Origin: Shinella sp.
GTDB taxonomy: Bacteria; Pseudomonadota; Alphaproteobacteria; Rhizobiales; Rhizobiaceae
Length of the DNA stretch: 64,000 bases
Reading direction: 5' to 3'
Assembly (NCBI GenBank): GCA_003248775.1
Contig: QFQX01000016.1
Span: 17,003-81,002 of the forward strand
Shown: in pieces, positions 25,643 through 34,089 of the stretch
Layout: each line of letters starts with the position of its first letter
How positions within the stretch are numbered: the stretch's first letter is position 1
The notes under the pieces: model-generated
Seen by the model: the letters and a program-made list of their open reading frames with translations, nothing else
Told to the model about the DNA's origin: nothing
The model's database searches: none
Made by a program: the position numbers and the translations under genes

Positions 25643-26527
25643 TCAATAACTGCCGGCCAGTGAGTGAACCGTGTTCTCGAACAGAGGCCACCCGCCCGGC
25701 TTCCAGCCAAGCGCAGATATCTTCCCGACCGGCATTGTCCTGACGACCGCCTTGTCCGCCGGCGCGGGCAAGGGCCGCGGACATCGGGTAACCGACTGGA
25801 AGATATCGAGAATATCGCGGGTATCCACCACGACATCGGAAACATTGAAGAACTGGCCGCTGACCTTCGCCGCCTCGGTGGACAGCATCAGTCGAACCGC
25901 CTGTCCCACGTCACGGCCATGGACCTCCGAGCCGGCCCGTTCCGGCACCTCCCGCCCCGCGAGATAATCCGCGAAAAGCGCATCCCACTTGTTCGGCCGG
26001 GCTTCGCCATAAACGCCCGTCACCCTCAGGCTTGAGGTCACAAAACCGGGCGCGGCGAGATCGGCCAGCACTCGCTCCGCCATAAGCTTCACCTCGCCAT
26101 AGAGACTGGACGGCTGCAGAAACTGCTCCTCGGTCAGCGCAGTTTCGGCTGCAAGGCCGTCATAGACCGCCCGGCTGGAGAGAAAGACCACGCGCCGGAC
26201 ACCAGCCTGTCTCGCCGTCTCGAACAGACGGATGGAGCCATCGAGATTGAGCCTGCGAAACCGTTCGGGATCACCGCCCTCCCCGCCCCGATACTTGCCG
26301 GGCAGATGGTCGAAGGCCGCATGAATGAAGAAATAGGCATCGTCGAAAGCATGGGCCTGGTCTTCCTGAGGATCGAGCGACAGCGGACGAAATTCGACTG
26401 GTCGCGAAAACAGCCCTTCCGCCGGCGGATGACGCGCGCCGATGACGACCGAATAGCCTGAGGCAAGCAGGTCTTCGACGATATAGCGCCCGACCAGCCC
26501 CGTTCCGCCGGATACCAGAACTTTCAT
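25643..26527 (-). CDS. sqdC: SqdC-like NAD-dependent epimerase/dehydratase
   Basis: Short-chain dehydrogenase/epimerase fold of 294 residues: Rossmann motif GGTGLVGRYIVEDLL at the N-terminus and the Ser/Tyr-Lys active region (FLSSRAVYDG, then SLYGEVKLMAE). In sulfolipid clusters of alphaproteobacteria the third gene, sqdC, encodes such a protein needed for normal sulfoquinovosyl diacylglycerol synthesis, with unclear chemistry. Its ATG overlaps the stop of the preceding gene by ATGA, so translational coupling is likely. The open frame extends upstream but the overlap and the Rossmann start fix ATG 26527. Confidence in the fold is high; the sqdC name rests on context. Confidence 0.85.
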   Translation of the reverse strand: MKVLVSGGTGLVGRYIVEDLLASGYSVVIGARHPPAEGLFSRPVEFRPLSLDPQEDQAHAFDDAYFFIHAAFDHLPGKYRGGEGGDPERFRRLNLDGSIRLFETARQAGVRRVVFLSSRAVYDGLAAETALTEEQFLQPSSLYGEVKLMAERVLADLAAPGFVTSSLRVTGVYGEARPNKWDALFADYLAGREVPERAGSEVHGRDVGQAVRLMLSTEAAKVSGQFFNVSDVVVDTRDILDIFQSVTRCPRPLPAPADKAVVRTMPVGKISALGWKPGGWPLFENTVHSLAGSY

Positions 26528-27393
26528 GCAGCCGCCTGCGCGGGCCTTGATAGCGAGGCGATATCCGGAATGCCATGGCCCGTATAATAAGCGTGCCAGA
26601 GATCGATCAGCGGCTTCAGTGCCCCCGCCTTGGGATGATCCTTCTCCCAAGGCTTTTCATACTGGTAGTGCAGAATGCCGATCTGTCGCCAGTCCCAGAG
26701 GTCCGGCAGGTTGAACCACACATATTGCAGCATGTTCATGAACACCGGCAGGCCATGCCAGTCCGGAAAATAACTCTCCAGAAAGGTCTGGTCCGTGCGC
26801 CGCCAGAAGACATCCGGCTGATCCAGATTGCGCAGCATGTCCTCGAAGGTGGCAAGCGAGGGGCGCGCGACGAACACCCCGGAATTCAGCCGATGAAAAT
26901 CGGCAAGGCTCTCATAGACATTCGGCGCGGCGGAAAATTCCGGATAGTCGAACAGCCGGTCGACATTGCGCAGAACAATCGCGTCCGCATCGATGAAGAT
27001 GCAGGTCTCGTAGTCGATGAGTTGCCAGAGCCGGAGCTTGCAGAAATTGTCGAGCGGCGAATGGAAGGCCGGCTTGCGCCCCTTGGTGAAAGGGGCATTG
27101 GCATGCAGTTTGCCGCGCGCATGCCGCTGGTTGAAGCCATCGGACAATGGCAGGTGCTCTACCGCAACCATCCGGCAACCGAGCCGGTCGAGCGGCAGAA
27201 GCGCATCCGCCTCCACACCGCCGGTGAAGAGCACGACGACATCGGCTGAACTGCCGGTCAGGCGGATGGAACGCGCAAGTGCGGTCGCGCCCATGGCATA
27301 GTCGCGATTGGTCACCAGCGTGACATAGGCTTCACGAGAACCGGCCGTCGTGGCCGGCCTTATGCCCTTCAGCAGTTCAGCCCCCATCATCAT
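26524..27393 (-). CDS. sqdD: Glycogenin-like glycosyltransferase SqdD
   Basis: GT8-like glycosyltransferase of 289 residues that should transfer sulfoquinovose from UDP-sulfoquinovose to diacylglycerol at the inner membrane. The nucleotide-sugar site includes YVTLVTNRDYAMGATALARS at the N-terminus and the metal-binding DxD as FIDADAIVL near residue 110. A later LNSGVFVARPS is also typical of the family. In Rhodobacter and Sinorhizobium the gene following sqdB has this type of product. It overlaps both neighbours by four bases (ATGA junctions), which makes a tight three-gene operon. Three successive ATGs start the frame; the first is used here. Confidence 0.9.
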   Translation of the reverse strand: MMMGAELLKGIRPATTAGSREAYVTLVTNRDYAMGATALARSIRLTGSSADVVVLFTGGVEADALLPLDRLGCRMVAVEHLPLSDGFNQRHARGKLHANAPFTKGRKPAFHSPLDNFCKLRLWQLIDYETCIFIDADAIVLRNVDRLFDYPEFSAAPNVYESLADFHRLNSGVFVARPSLATFEDMLRNLDQPDVFWRRTDQTFLESYFPDWHGLPVFMNMLQYVWFNLPDLWDWRQIGILHYQYEKPWEKDHPKAGALKPLIDLWHAYYTGHGIPDIASLSRPAQAAA

Positions 27394-28610
27394 GACACCG
27401 ATTTCAGCTTCTTGCCCTCCGGGTCGCGATTGATCGTCCGCGCGATATCCTTGGTCCAGGCGGAAACCGCCGGCACGCGGGACCGGTCGACACGGTAGGC
27501 AAACTTCTTCGCGACATCGACGATTTCTTCCAGCAATCCGCCCTGCAGCGTTATTGGCTCAAGACCCAGCCCGAGGAACTTCTCGTTCTTCACGATGAGG
27601 TCGTTTTCCGCCGCTTCCTTGCGCGGATTGGGCAGCCACGCGATATCGGCGCCCGAAAGCCTGGCGATCATCTCCGCGAGATCCCGGACCCGATGCGTCT
27701 CCGTCATCTGGTTGAAGATCTCGACCCGTGACCCACGCGCCGGCGGATTGTTCAGCGCAATCTCGATGCAGCGAACCGAATCCTGAATATGGATGAAGGC
27801 GCGGGTCTGGCCGCCGGTGCCATGCACCGTCAGCGGATAGCCGATTGCCGCCTGGATCAGGAAGCGGTTCAAGACCGTGCCGTAGTCGCCGTCATAGTCG
27901 AAGCGGTTGACGAGCTGCGGATGACGGCGCGTCTGTTCCGTATGGGTGCCCCAGACGATGCCCTGATGCAGGTCGGTGATCCTCAGACCGTCGTTCTTCG
28001 CGTAAAACTGGAAAAGCAGCTGATCGAGGCATTTCGTCATGTGGTAGATCGAGCCCGGATTGGCCGGATAGAGGATCTCCTGCGAAACTGTCTCGCCTTC
28101 GGTCGTTTCGATCCCGACCGGCAGATAGCCTTCGGGAATGGCCGCGCCGACAGTCGAATACCCATAGACGCCCATTGTGCCGAGATGGACCAGATGCGCG
28201 TCGAGCCCGATTTCCACCAGAGCATTGAGCAGATTGTGGGTCGCCGAAACGTTGTTGTTAACGGTGTAATTCTTGTGCCGGTCGCTCTTCATCGAATAAG
28301 GCGCGGCGCGCTGTTCGGCGAAATGAATGATCGCATCGGGCCGCTCTTCGGCCAGCCACTTCTTCAGAAGCTCATAGTCCTTGGCGAGGTCGATGAGATT
28401 GAAATGGATCCGCCGGCCGGTTTCGGCATGCCAGATACGGGTGCGTTCCTGAATGGAATCCATTGGCGTCAGGGACTGAACACCGAGTTCGGTATCGATC
28501 CATCGGCGAGACAGGTTATCGAGGATATGAACGTCGTGGCCGGCATCGGAAAGGTGCAATGAAGTAGGCCAACCAACGAAACCATCCCCGCCCATGACTG
28601 CAATCTTCAT
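27390..28610 (-). CDS. sqdB: UDP-sulfoquinovose synthase
   Basis: SDR-family enzyme of 406 residues that converts UDP-glucose and sulfite to UDP-sulfoquinovose, the headgroup donor of the sulfolipid SQDG. NAD-binding GGDGFVGWPTSLHLSDAG replaces the usual GxxGxxG in the way typical of SQD1/SqdB. The catalytic Thr is in HLGTMGVYG, and Tyr/Lys are in YHMTK near residue 210. The family stretch FAEQRAAPYSM is present. ATG 28610 has GGAGAG six bases upstream. First gene of sqdBDC, divergent from ybgC. SQDG lets rhizobia save phosphate; a clear PHO box was not found. Confidence 0.95.
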   Translation of the reverse strand: MKIAVMGGDGFVGWPTSLHLSDAGHDVHILDNLSRRWIDTELGVQSLTPMDSIQERTRIWHAETGRRIHFNLIDLAKDYELLKKWLAEERPDAIIHFAEQRAAPYSMKSDRHKNYTVNNNVSATHNLLNALVEIGLDAHLVHLGTMGVYGYSTVGAAIPEGYLPVGIETTEGETVSQEILYPANPGSIYHMTKCLDQLLFQFYAKNDGLRITDLHQGIVWGTHTEQTRRHPQLVNRFDYDGDYGTVLNRFLIQAAIGYPLTVHGTGGQTRAFIHIQDSVRCIEIALNNPPARGSRVEIFNQMTETHRVRDLAEMIARLSGADIAWLPNPRKEAAENDLIVKNEKFLGLGLEPITLQGGLLEEIVDVAKKFAYRVDRSRVPAVSAWTKDIARTINRDPEGKKLKSVS

Positions 28611-28731
28611 AAGATGCTCTCCTTTGCCGATGAGGTATCAAACCTGATAATGCCGATTTATGACAGAACTACAATCGCCGCAGAAAAGCCCACCGGGCGC
28701 GGCATTCAGGCATTTCCCGAACAAGGACAAC

Positions 28732-29175
28732 ATGATGACGAATATGGATTTTTCCCTTTCCGGACACCTGGTGGAGCACGGACACCGGCTCGTTCAGCGC
28801 GTCTATTACGAGGACACCGATTTTTCCGGTCTGGTCTATCACGCCCGCTACCTGCACTTCCTCGAACGGAGCCGTACCGACTATCTTCGCTGCCTCGGTG
28901 TCGAGCAGAGCGCGCTGATCGGGATCGACGAGGAAGGTCTCGTTTTCGTCGTCCATCGCATGGAAATCGACTTCAAGTCGCCGGCCCGCATGGATGACAT
29001 ACTGGAAATCAGGACGACCACTACCAAGGCCGGCGGCGCCAAGATGGTGCTGGAACAGGAAATCCGGCGTGGCGATGACCTTCTGATCGCGGCCAAGGTC
29101 GTCATCGCCGTCGTCAACCGGCGTGGACGCCCCCGCCGGCTGCCGGAGAATCTCGCCGCACAGTTTCTTGCCTGA
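28732..29175 (+). CDS. ybgC: Tol-Pal-associated acyl-CoA thioesterase YbgC
   Basis: Hot-dog-fold thioesterase of 147 residues, usually the first gene of the tol-pal cluster. The active-site motif is YYEDTDFSGLVYHARYL with the catalytic Asp. It hydrolyses short acyl-CoA or acyl-ACP and associates with phospholipid enzymes. I prefer ATG 28732 because AAGGA lies four bases upstream; an in-frame ATG at 28660 would add 24 residues without similarity to the family. It is divergent from sqdB and about 290 bases upstream of tolQ. Confidence 0.92.
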   Translation: MMTNMDFSLSGHLVEHGHRLVQRVYYEDTDFSGLVYHARYLHFLERSRTDYLRCLGVEQSALIGIDEEGLVFVVHRMEIDFKSPARMDDILEIRTTTTKAGGAKMVLEQEIRRGDDLLIAAKVVIAVVNRRGRPRRLPENLAAQFLA

Positions 29176-29257
29176 TTCGCAGTATCCCGCAGCAAGCGAA
29201 CAAAAATGCTAAGAGGGAAATCCGTCACCGCTGACATGCGGCGGTGATAACGGTCCT

Positions 29258-29289
29258 TTAACCATAATGATGTCTTACTAACATTATGG
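29258..29289. promoter_or_regulatory. TTAACCAT half-site and inverted repeat upstream of tolQ
   Basis: TTAACCAT (29258-29265), the 8-mer form of the CtrA site, overlaps a perfect inverted repeat CCATAATG-N12-CATTATGG (29262-29289). The region lies about 170 bases upstream of tolQ and probably contains its control sites. Confidence 0.4.
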
Positions 29290-29415
29290 GAAATTGTGCG
29301 CCGCACGCCTTCCTTTGACCAAATTTCGAGGCAAGAAGGCAGTCTGGGAGCTTGAAGCGGGATTAGGGCGTTCGGCGAAGGCTACCGCAAATTTCCGGTA
29401 ACAGAGCTTTTTCAC

Positions 29416-29439
29416 CGCCCGGTCATGCGCCGGGCGTTT
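29416..29439 (+). other. GC hairpin in the tolQ leader
   Basis: CGCCCGG (29416-29422) and CCGGGCG (29430-29436) form a perfect stem followed by TTT, ending 23 bases before the tolQ start. It may stop read-through from ybgC or shape the tolQ leader. Confidence 0.4.
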
Positions 29440-29461
29440 GGATTTCGGGGATTACAAAGCG

Positions 29462-30181
29462 ATGGAAGAAGTTGGATTGGCAGCAGCGACCCATGACGTG
29501 AGCCTCTGGGCCCTGTTCATGCAGGCCGGCTTCGTGGTGAAGCTCGTGATGCTGGGGCTGCTCGCAGCCTCGGTATGGACCTGGGCTATCGTCATCGACA
29601 AGTTCATGAGCTACTCGCGGGCCCGCCGGCAGTTCGACCAGTTCGAACAGGTATTCTGGTCCGGCCAGTCGCTCGAGGAACTCTACCGGACGCTCGCCGA
29701 GCGCAGCAACACCGGCCTTGCCGCGATGTTCGTGGCCGCCATGCGCGAATGGAAGAAGAGCTTCGAACGCGGCGCACGGTCGCCGATCGGCCTTCAGATG
29801 CGTATCGACCGTGCCATGGACGTGACGCTGGCGCGTGAGTCGGAAACGCTCGAGGCCCGGCTTGCATCGCTTGCCACCATCGGTTCGGCCGCCCCGTTCG
29901 TCGGTCTCTTCGGTACGGTTGTCGGTATCATGACCTCGTTCCAGGCAATTGCCGGTTCGAAGTCGACCAACCTCGCCGTCGTTGCCCCCGGTATCGCGGA
30001 AGCACTTCTGGCGACGGCAATCGGCCTCGTCGCCGCTATCCCCGCCGTTATCGCCTACAACAAGTTCTCCGGCGAGGCCGGCAAGCTGACCGCCCGCATG
30101 GAAGGCTTTGCCGACGAATTCTCCGCCATTCTTTCGCGCCAGATCGACGAGAAACTGCAGCCCCGTCAGGCGGCGCAGTAA
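29462..30181 (+). CDS. tolQ: Tol-Pal system protein TolQ
   Basis: Inner-membrane subunit of 239 residues of the proton-driven TolQ-TolR motor that powers outer-membrane constriction at division. Three transmembrane helices are seen: near residues 20-45 (VVKLVMLGLLAASVWTWAIVI), near 140 (TIGSAAPFVGLFGTVVGIM) and near 180 (AEALLATAIGLVAAIPAVIAY). The MotA/TolQ/ExbB signature is GLFGTVVGIM. ATG 29462 is preferred; a TTG at 29438 is in frame. First gene of tolQRAB-pal-cpoB; tolR follows after 26 bases. Confidence 0.96.
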   Translation: MEEVGLAAATHDVSLWALFMQAGFVVKLVMLGLLAASVWTWAIVIDKFMSYSRARRQFDQFEQVFWSGQSLEELYRTLAERSNTGLAAMFVAAMREWKKSFERGARSPIGLQMRIDRAMDVTLARESETLEARLASLATIGSAAPFVGLFGTVVGIMTSFQAIAGSKSTNLAVVAPGIAEALLATAIGLVAAIPAVIAYNKFSGEAGKLTARMEGFADEFSAILSRQIDEKLQPRQAAQ

Positions 30182-30207
30182 TCCGTCCGACTTAGGAGAC
30201 GCAAGCA

Positions 30208-30660
30208 ATGGGTATGTCTGTTGGATCGAGCGGTGGTGGCGGTGGACGTCGTGGCAGGCGCGGCGGCCGCAAGGCACCGATGAGCGAGATCAACGTGACG
30301 CCGCTGGTCGACGTCATGCTCGTGCTGCTCATCATCTTCATGGTCGCCGCCCCGATGATGACCGTGGGCGTGCCATTGGATCTGCCCAAGACAGGCGCCA
30401 AGGCTCTCAATTCCGAAACGCAACCCATCACGGTTTCGATCAAGGCCGATGGCTCGGTATTCCTGCAGGAATCCCCCATCGCAACGGATGAGATTGCAGC
30501 CAAGCTCGCCGCCATTGCCACCACCGGCTACACCGAACGCATCTTCGTGCGTGGCGATGGCGCGGCTCCTTACGGCGTTATCGCCGACGTGATGGCACGC
30601 ATGCAGACCGCAGGCTACACGAATATCGGCCTGGTGACTGAGCAGAAAACGGATAACTGA
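30208..30660 (+). CDS. tolR: Tol-Pal system protein TolR
   Basis: Bitopic inner-membrane protein of 150 residues, the rotor or channel partner of TolQ. The N-terminal glycine/arginine-rich cytoplasmic tail precedes APMSEINVTPLVDVMLVLLIIFMVAAPM, which carries the conserved membrane aspartate near residue 34. The periplasmic ExbD/TolR domain follows with the D-G-x-V-F-L-Q stretch. AGGAG lies before ATG 30208. It is 26 bases from tolQ and 10 bases from tolA. Confidence 0.96.
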   Translation: MGMSVGSSGGGGGRRGRRGGRKAPMSEINVTPLVDVMLVLLIIFMVAAPMMTVGVPLDLPKTGAKALNSETQPITVSIKADGSVFLQESPIATDEIAAKLAAIATTGYTERIFVRGDGAAPYGVIADVMARMQTAGYTNIGLVTEQKTDN

Positions 30661-30670
30661 TCGTATCGCG

Positions 30671-31795
30671 ATGAAAGGCAGTCTCGGGACATCGGCTGTA
30701 CTGCACGTTCTGGCGCTCACCTGGGCACTGGTGTCGATCGGCGCGCCCGAAAAATTCGAAGTTTCGAACATCGAAGCACTGCCGGTCGATCTCGTCCCTA
30801 TCGAGGAACTGACGCAGATCCAGCAGGGCGACCAGAAGGCTCCGAAAGCCGAAAAGGCAGCCCCCGTTCCGACCAAGAAGCCGACCTCCGTCGAGAACGC
30901 CGAAAACTTCGGCGACAACAAGATCGACCTGAAGTCGGTTCCGACCCCCAACGCGAAACCGAACGCCACCGAATCTTCCGCCGCGCCGGAGAAGGTCGAG
31001 AAGGTCCAGCCGAAGCAGGACAACGAGACCAACGACATAAAGGAAATCATCAAGGAAGACACGGTCGCCGAGCCGCAGAAGGAAGTGGCCAAGGCCGAAC
31101 CGCCGAAGCCGCAGGTAACGCAGCCGCCGGCACCCGAAAAGCCGCCGGAGCCTACTCCGCAGCAGCCTGACGAGACCGCGGAAATTCCGCTGCCGGAAAA
31201 GGCGCCCGTCCCATCCGTCCGCCCGAAGCCCGAGACACCGAAGCCGGTCGAGACCAAGACCGCCGAGGCCAAGCCGACCGAAAGCCAGACGGAAAAATCG
31301 CCGGACAAGAAGAAGGACACCAAGACGCAGGAGACGTCCAAGTCGAAGGCGACCAAGGAAAGCGACTTCAACGCCGACGAGGTAGCGGCCCTTCTCAACA
31401 AGAAGGATCCGACAGCCGGCGGCGCCAAGGCCTCTCAGGAGAAGGCGGCCCTCGGCGGCAAGAAAACGATCGGCGTTTCCCTTAGCTCGAGCGAAATGGA
31501 TAATGTGAGAGGGCAGATCGAGAATAACTGGTCGGTTGTTGCAGGCCTGCCAGGCATTGAGGAAGTTCGCGTGCAGATCATCGTTGAGCTCGATCAGTCT
31601 GGCAACATCGTAGGAAGGCCCGAGATTAAGGCAACGGGCGGTTCCGAATCCACCAGGAGAGCAGTCGAGAGCAGCGCCAACCGCGCGCTTTTCAGATCCG
31701 CTCCGCTGAAGAATCTGCCGCCGGAAAAATATGACGGTGAAAAGGGATGGAACAAGCTGGTCCTGAACTTTGACCCAAGTGAATTTGCATTGTGA
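30671..31795 (+). CDS. tolA: TolA-like energy-transducing protein
   Basis: Inner-membrane-anchored periplasmic linker of 374 residues that connects the TolQR motor to TolB/Pal. One N-terminal helix (SAVLHVLALTWALVSIGA) is followed by about 220 residues of Lys/Pro/Glu/Ala-rich low complexity (many KxE and PxP repeats), which should be extended or helical. A C-terminal TonB/TolA-type domain of about 100 residues follows (NNWSVVAGLPGIEEVRVQIIVELDQSGNI). Sequence outside the ends is poorly conserved, so the call rests also on its place between tolR and tolB. Confidence 0.92.
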   Translation: MKGSLGTSAVLHVLALTWALVSIGAPEKFEVSNIEALPVDLVPIEELTQIQQGDQKAPKAEKAAPVPTKKPTSVENAENFGDNKIDLKSVPTPNAKPNATESSAAPEKVEKVQPKQDNETNDIKEIIKEDTVAEPQKEVAKAEPPKPQVTQPPAPEKPPEPTPQQPDETAEIPLPEKAPVPSVRPKPETPKPVETKTAEAKPTESQTEKSPDKKKDTKTQETSKSKATKESDFNADEVAALLNKKDPTAGGAKASQEKAALGGKKTIGVSLSSSEMDNVRGQIENNWSVVAGLPGIEEVRVQIIVELDQSGNIVGRPEIKATGGSESTRRAVESSANRALFRSAPLKNLPPEKYDGEKGWNKLVLNFDPSEFAL

Positions 31796-31922
31796 TTGAC
31801 AGAGACCGGACAACGGAGACTGCACTTCACGGAACTTCCCATGGACCGTTACCATACTGGTCCGTGATCACGTTAAACCTGGAATACGTCAAGAACTGAT
31901 GGAAGAGCTGAAAGGCTTTGCG

Positions 31923-33227
31923 ATGAAACTCAATCTTCTTCGATATCTGGCGATGATCGTCGGCCTTGCCGCCGCCTTCGCTACACCGGCCCATGCGGTC
32001 GTCGAGATCAATATCAGCAAGGGCAATGTCCAGCCGTTGCCGATTGCAATTACCGACTTCGCTTCCGGCAACGGCATCGGCGCGAAGATCTCAGCTGTGG
32101 TCGAGGCGGACCTCAAGCGTTCCGGCCTTTTTGCTCCAGTGAGCCGCGCAGCGTTCATCGAGAAGATCAGCAATCCCGACCAAACGCCAAACATGCAGAG
32201 TTGGACCGTGCTGAATGCTCAAGCCCTCGTCGTCGGTCGCGTCAGCCAGGAAGGCGATGGCCGGCTTCGCGCCGAGTTCCGCCTGTGGGATACCTTCGCC
32301 GGCCAGCAGATGGCAGGCCAGCAGTTTTACACCCAGCCGGAAAACTGGCGTCGCCTCGCTCATATCATCGCCGACGCGATCTATGAGCGCATCACCGGTG
32401 AAAAGGGCTATTTCGACACCCGCGTCGTCTTCGTTGCCGAAAGCGGCTCCAAGGCCGACCGCAAGCGCCAGCTCGCCATCATGGACCAGGACGGTGAAAA
32501 CGTCCGCACGCTGACCAACAGCAAGGACATCGTTCTGACGCCGCGCTTCTCGCCGAGCCGTCAGGAAATCACCTACATGTCCTTCGAAGGTCAGCAGCCG
32601 CGGGTTTACCTCCTGCAGCTCGAATCCGGCCAGCGCGAAGTCGTCGGCAACTTCCCCGGCATGACCTTCTCGCCGCGCTTCTCTCCCGATGGCCAGCGCG
32701 TCATCATGAGCCTGCAGCAGGACGGAAACGCCAATATCTACACGATGGACCTGCGCTCGCGCACCACGACGCGCCTGACCTCCACGGCAGCGATCGACAC
32801 TTCGCCCTCCTATTCGCCTGACGGTAACCGCATCGCCTTCGAAAGCGACCGCGGCGGCCGCCAGCAACTCTACGTGATGAACGCCGACGGCTCCGGCCAG
32901 CAGCGCATCTCCTTCGGCGACGGCTCCTACTCCACCCCGGTCTGGTCTCCGCGCGGCGACCTGATCGCCTTCACCAAGCAGTCCGGTGGCAAGTTCTCCA
33001 TCGGCGTGATGAAGACCGACGGTTCGGGCGAGCGCATTCTGACCACCGGCTTCCACAACGAAGGCCCGACCTGGGCTCCGAACGGCCGCGTGCTGATGTT
33101 CTTCCGCCAGAGCGCTGGTGCTGGCGGTCCGCAGCTCTACTCGATCGATCTGACCGGCTACAACGAACAGCTCGTGAAGACCCCGGGCTACGCCTCCGAC
33201 CCGGCCTGGTCGCCACTTCTCGAATAG
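31923..33227 (+). CDS. tolB: Tol-Pal system beta-propeller protein TolB
   Basis: Periplasmic protein of 434 residues that cycles between TolA and Pal. The signal peptide ends AHA near residue 26. An N-terminal alpha/beta domain follows, then a six-bladed propeller with WD40-like PD40 repeats (each with [37 protein letters not shown] and similar strands). I use ATG 31923, which has AAAGG upstream and begins the signal peptide; an in-frame ATG at 31899 lacks a binding site. Its stop codon is the first base pairs of a terminator-like hairpin. Confidence 0.96.
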   Translation: MKLNLLRYLAMIVGLAAAFATPAHAVVEINISKGNVQPLPIAITDFASGNGIGAKISAVVEADLKRSGLFAPVSRAAFIEKISNPDQTPNMQSWTVLNAQALVVGRVSQEGDGRLRAEFRLWDTFAGQQMAGQQFYTQPENWRRLAHIIADAIYERITGEKGYFDTRVVFVAESGSKADRKRQLAIMDQDGENVRTLTNSKDIVLTPRFSPSRQEITYMSFEGQQPRVYLLQLESGQREVVGNFPGMTFSPRFSPDGQRVIMSLQQDGNANIYTMDLRSRTTTRLTSTAAIDTSPSYSPDGNRIAFESDRGGRQQLYVMNADGSGQQRISFGDGSYSTPVWSPRGDLIAFTKQSGGKFSIGVMKTDGSGERILTTGFHNEGPTWAPNGRVLMFFRQSAGAGGPQLYSIDLTGYNEQLVKTPGYASDPAWSPLLE

Positions 33228-33289
33228 GGCGCGATCCCGCCCTTTTCTTGCCGCAATGTGTTGGGAATCAGCGCATTGCGGCAGTGTTT
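33227..33289 (+). terminator. Tandem hairpins after tolB
   Basis: GGGCG-N6-CGCCC with TTTT (33227-33246) overlaps the tolB stop; a second perfect stem TGCCGCAATG / CATTGCGGCA (33249-33283) follows with TTTT. Together they would end or attenuate transcription before pal. Confidence 0.65.
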
Positions 33290-33299
33290 TGACAATTTG

Positions 33300-33341
33300 T
33301 TAACCATGTTCGTTCGAAGCCGGTTAACCTCGAATGGTTAA
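33300..33341. promoter_or_regulatory. Symmetric CtrA-type half-sites before pal
   Basis: TTAACCAT at 33300-33307 and its inverse ATGGTTAA at 33334-33341 flank a central palindrome GGTTAACC (33322-33329). All lie within 85 bases upstream of pal and after the tolB hairpins, so pal likely has its own controlled promoter. Confidence 0.5.
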
Positions 33342-33381
33342 AGTCCTGCAACCCTAACGGAAAGAATCAAGGAGACCGGCG

Positions 33382-33915
33382 ATGAGCCGCATTCACACCC
33401 CGGCGAAGAGCCGCATGCAGCAGCTGGCAAGCAACCCCGCCGTCATCGCCATCGCGATGACCCTGGCGCTCGCCGGTTGCGCCTCGAAGAAGAACCTCCC
33501 GAACAGCGCTTCCGAACTCGGCCTCGGCGCCGGCGGTTCCGCCACCCCGGGCTCGACGCAGGACTTCACCGTCAACGTCGGCGACCGCATCTTCTTCGAC
33601 ACCGACTCGACCTCGATTCGCGCCGATGCCCAGCAGACCCTCGACCGTCAGGCCCAGTGGCTGCAGCGTTACCCGAACTACGCCATCACGGTAGAAGGCC
33701 ACGCCGACGAACGCGGTACCCGCGAATACAACCTGGCACTGGGCGCACGCCGTGCAGCCGCCACCCGCGATTACCTCGCTTCGCGCGGCATTCCTTCGAA
33801 CCGCATGAAGACCATTTCCTACGGCAAGGAACGTCCGGTCGCCGTCTGCGACGACATCTCGTGCTGGTCACAGAACCGCCGCGCCGTGACCGTTCTCGGT
33901 GGCGCAGGCCTCTGA
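33382..33915 (+). CDS. pal: Peptidoglycan-associated lipoprotein Pal
   Basis: Outer-membrane lipoprotein of 177 residues that ties the outer membrane to peptidoglycan and to TolB. The lipobox is LAGC with the lipidated cysteine near residue 33, after a rather long signal peptide. The OmpA-C domain has FDTDSTSIRADAQ, VEGHADERGTREYNLALGARRA (diaminopimelate-binding Asp and Arg) and ISYGKERP. AAGGAG precedes ATG 33382. The gene has a leader with CtrA-type sites and a terminator of its own, so it can be expressed apart from tolQRAB. Confidence 0.97.
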   Translation: MSRIHTPAKSRMQQLASNPAVIAIAMTLALAGCASKKNLPNSASELGLGAGGSATPGSTQDFTVNVGDRIFFDTDSTSIRADAQQTLDRQAQWLQRYPNYAITVEGHADERGTREYNLALGARRAAATRDYLASRGIPSNRMKTISYGKERPVAVCDDISCWSQNRRAVTVLGGAGL

Positions 33916-33956
33916 TCCGGGACATCGATCGACGCCTGATCGATCAACCCTATGTG

Positions 33957-33985
33957 AAGGCGGCCCCCGGGCCGCCTTTTCTTTT
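33957..33985 (+). terminator. Terminator after pal
   Basis: AAGGCGGCCC and GGGCCGCCTT form a strong stem followed by TTCTTTTC. Confidence 0.85.
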
Positions 33986-34089
33986 CTCCACACTTTGGCC
34001 GAACTTGAGTTGCTTTTTTACGGTCAATTGTAAAAATCCGCCAAGCACGCCATTCGGCGTGACGATTCAAGGATAACAGGACGAACCAT

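Noticed and set aside
28655..28680. Possible PHO box upstream of sqdB (CTGTCAT on the minus strand)
   Set aside because: Only one half-site fits. The second heptamer at the required spacing matches at about three of seven positions.
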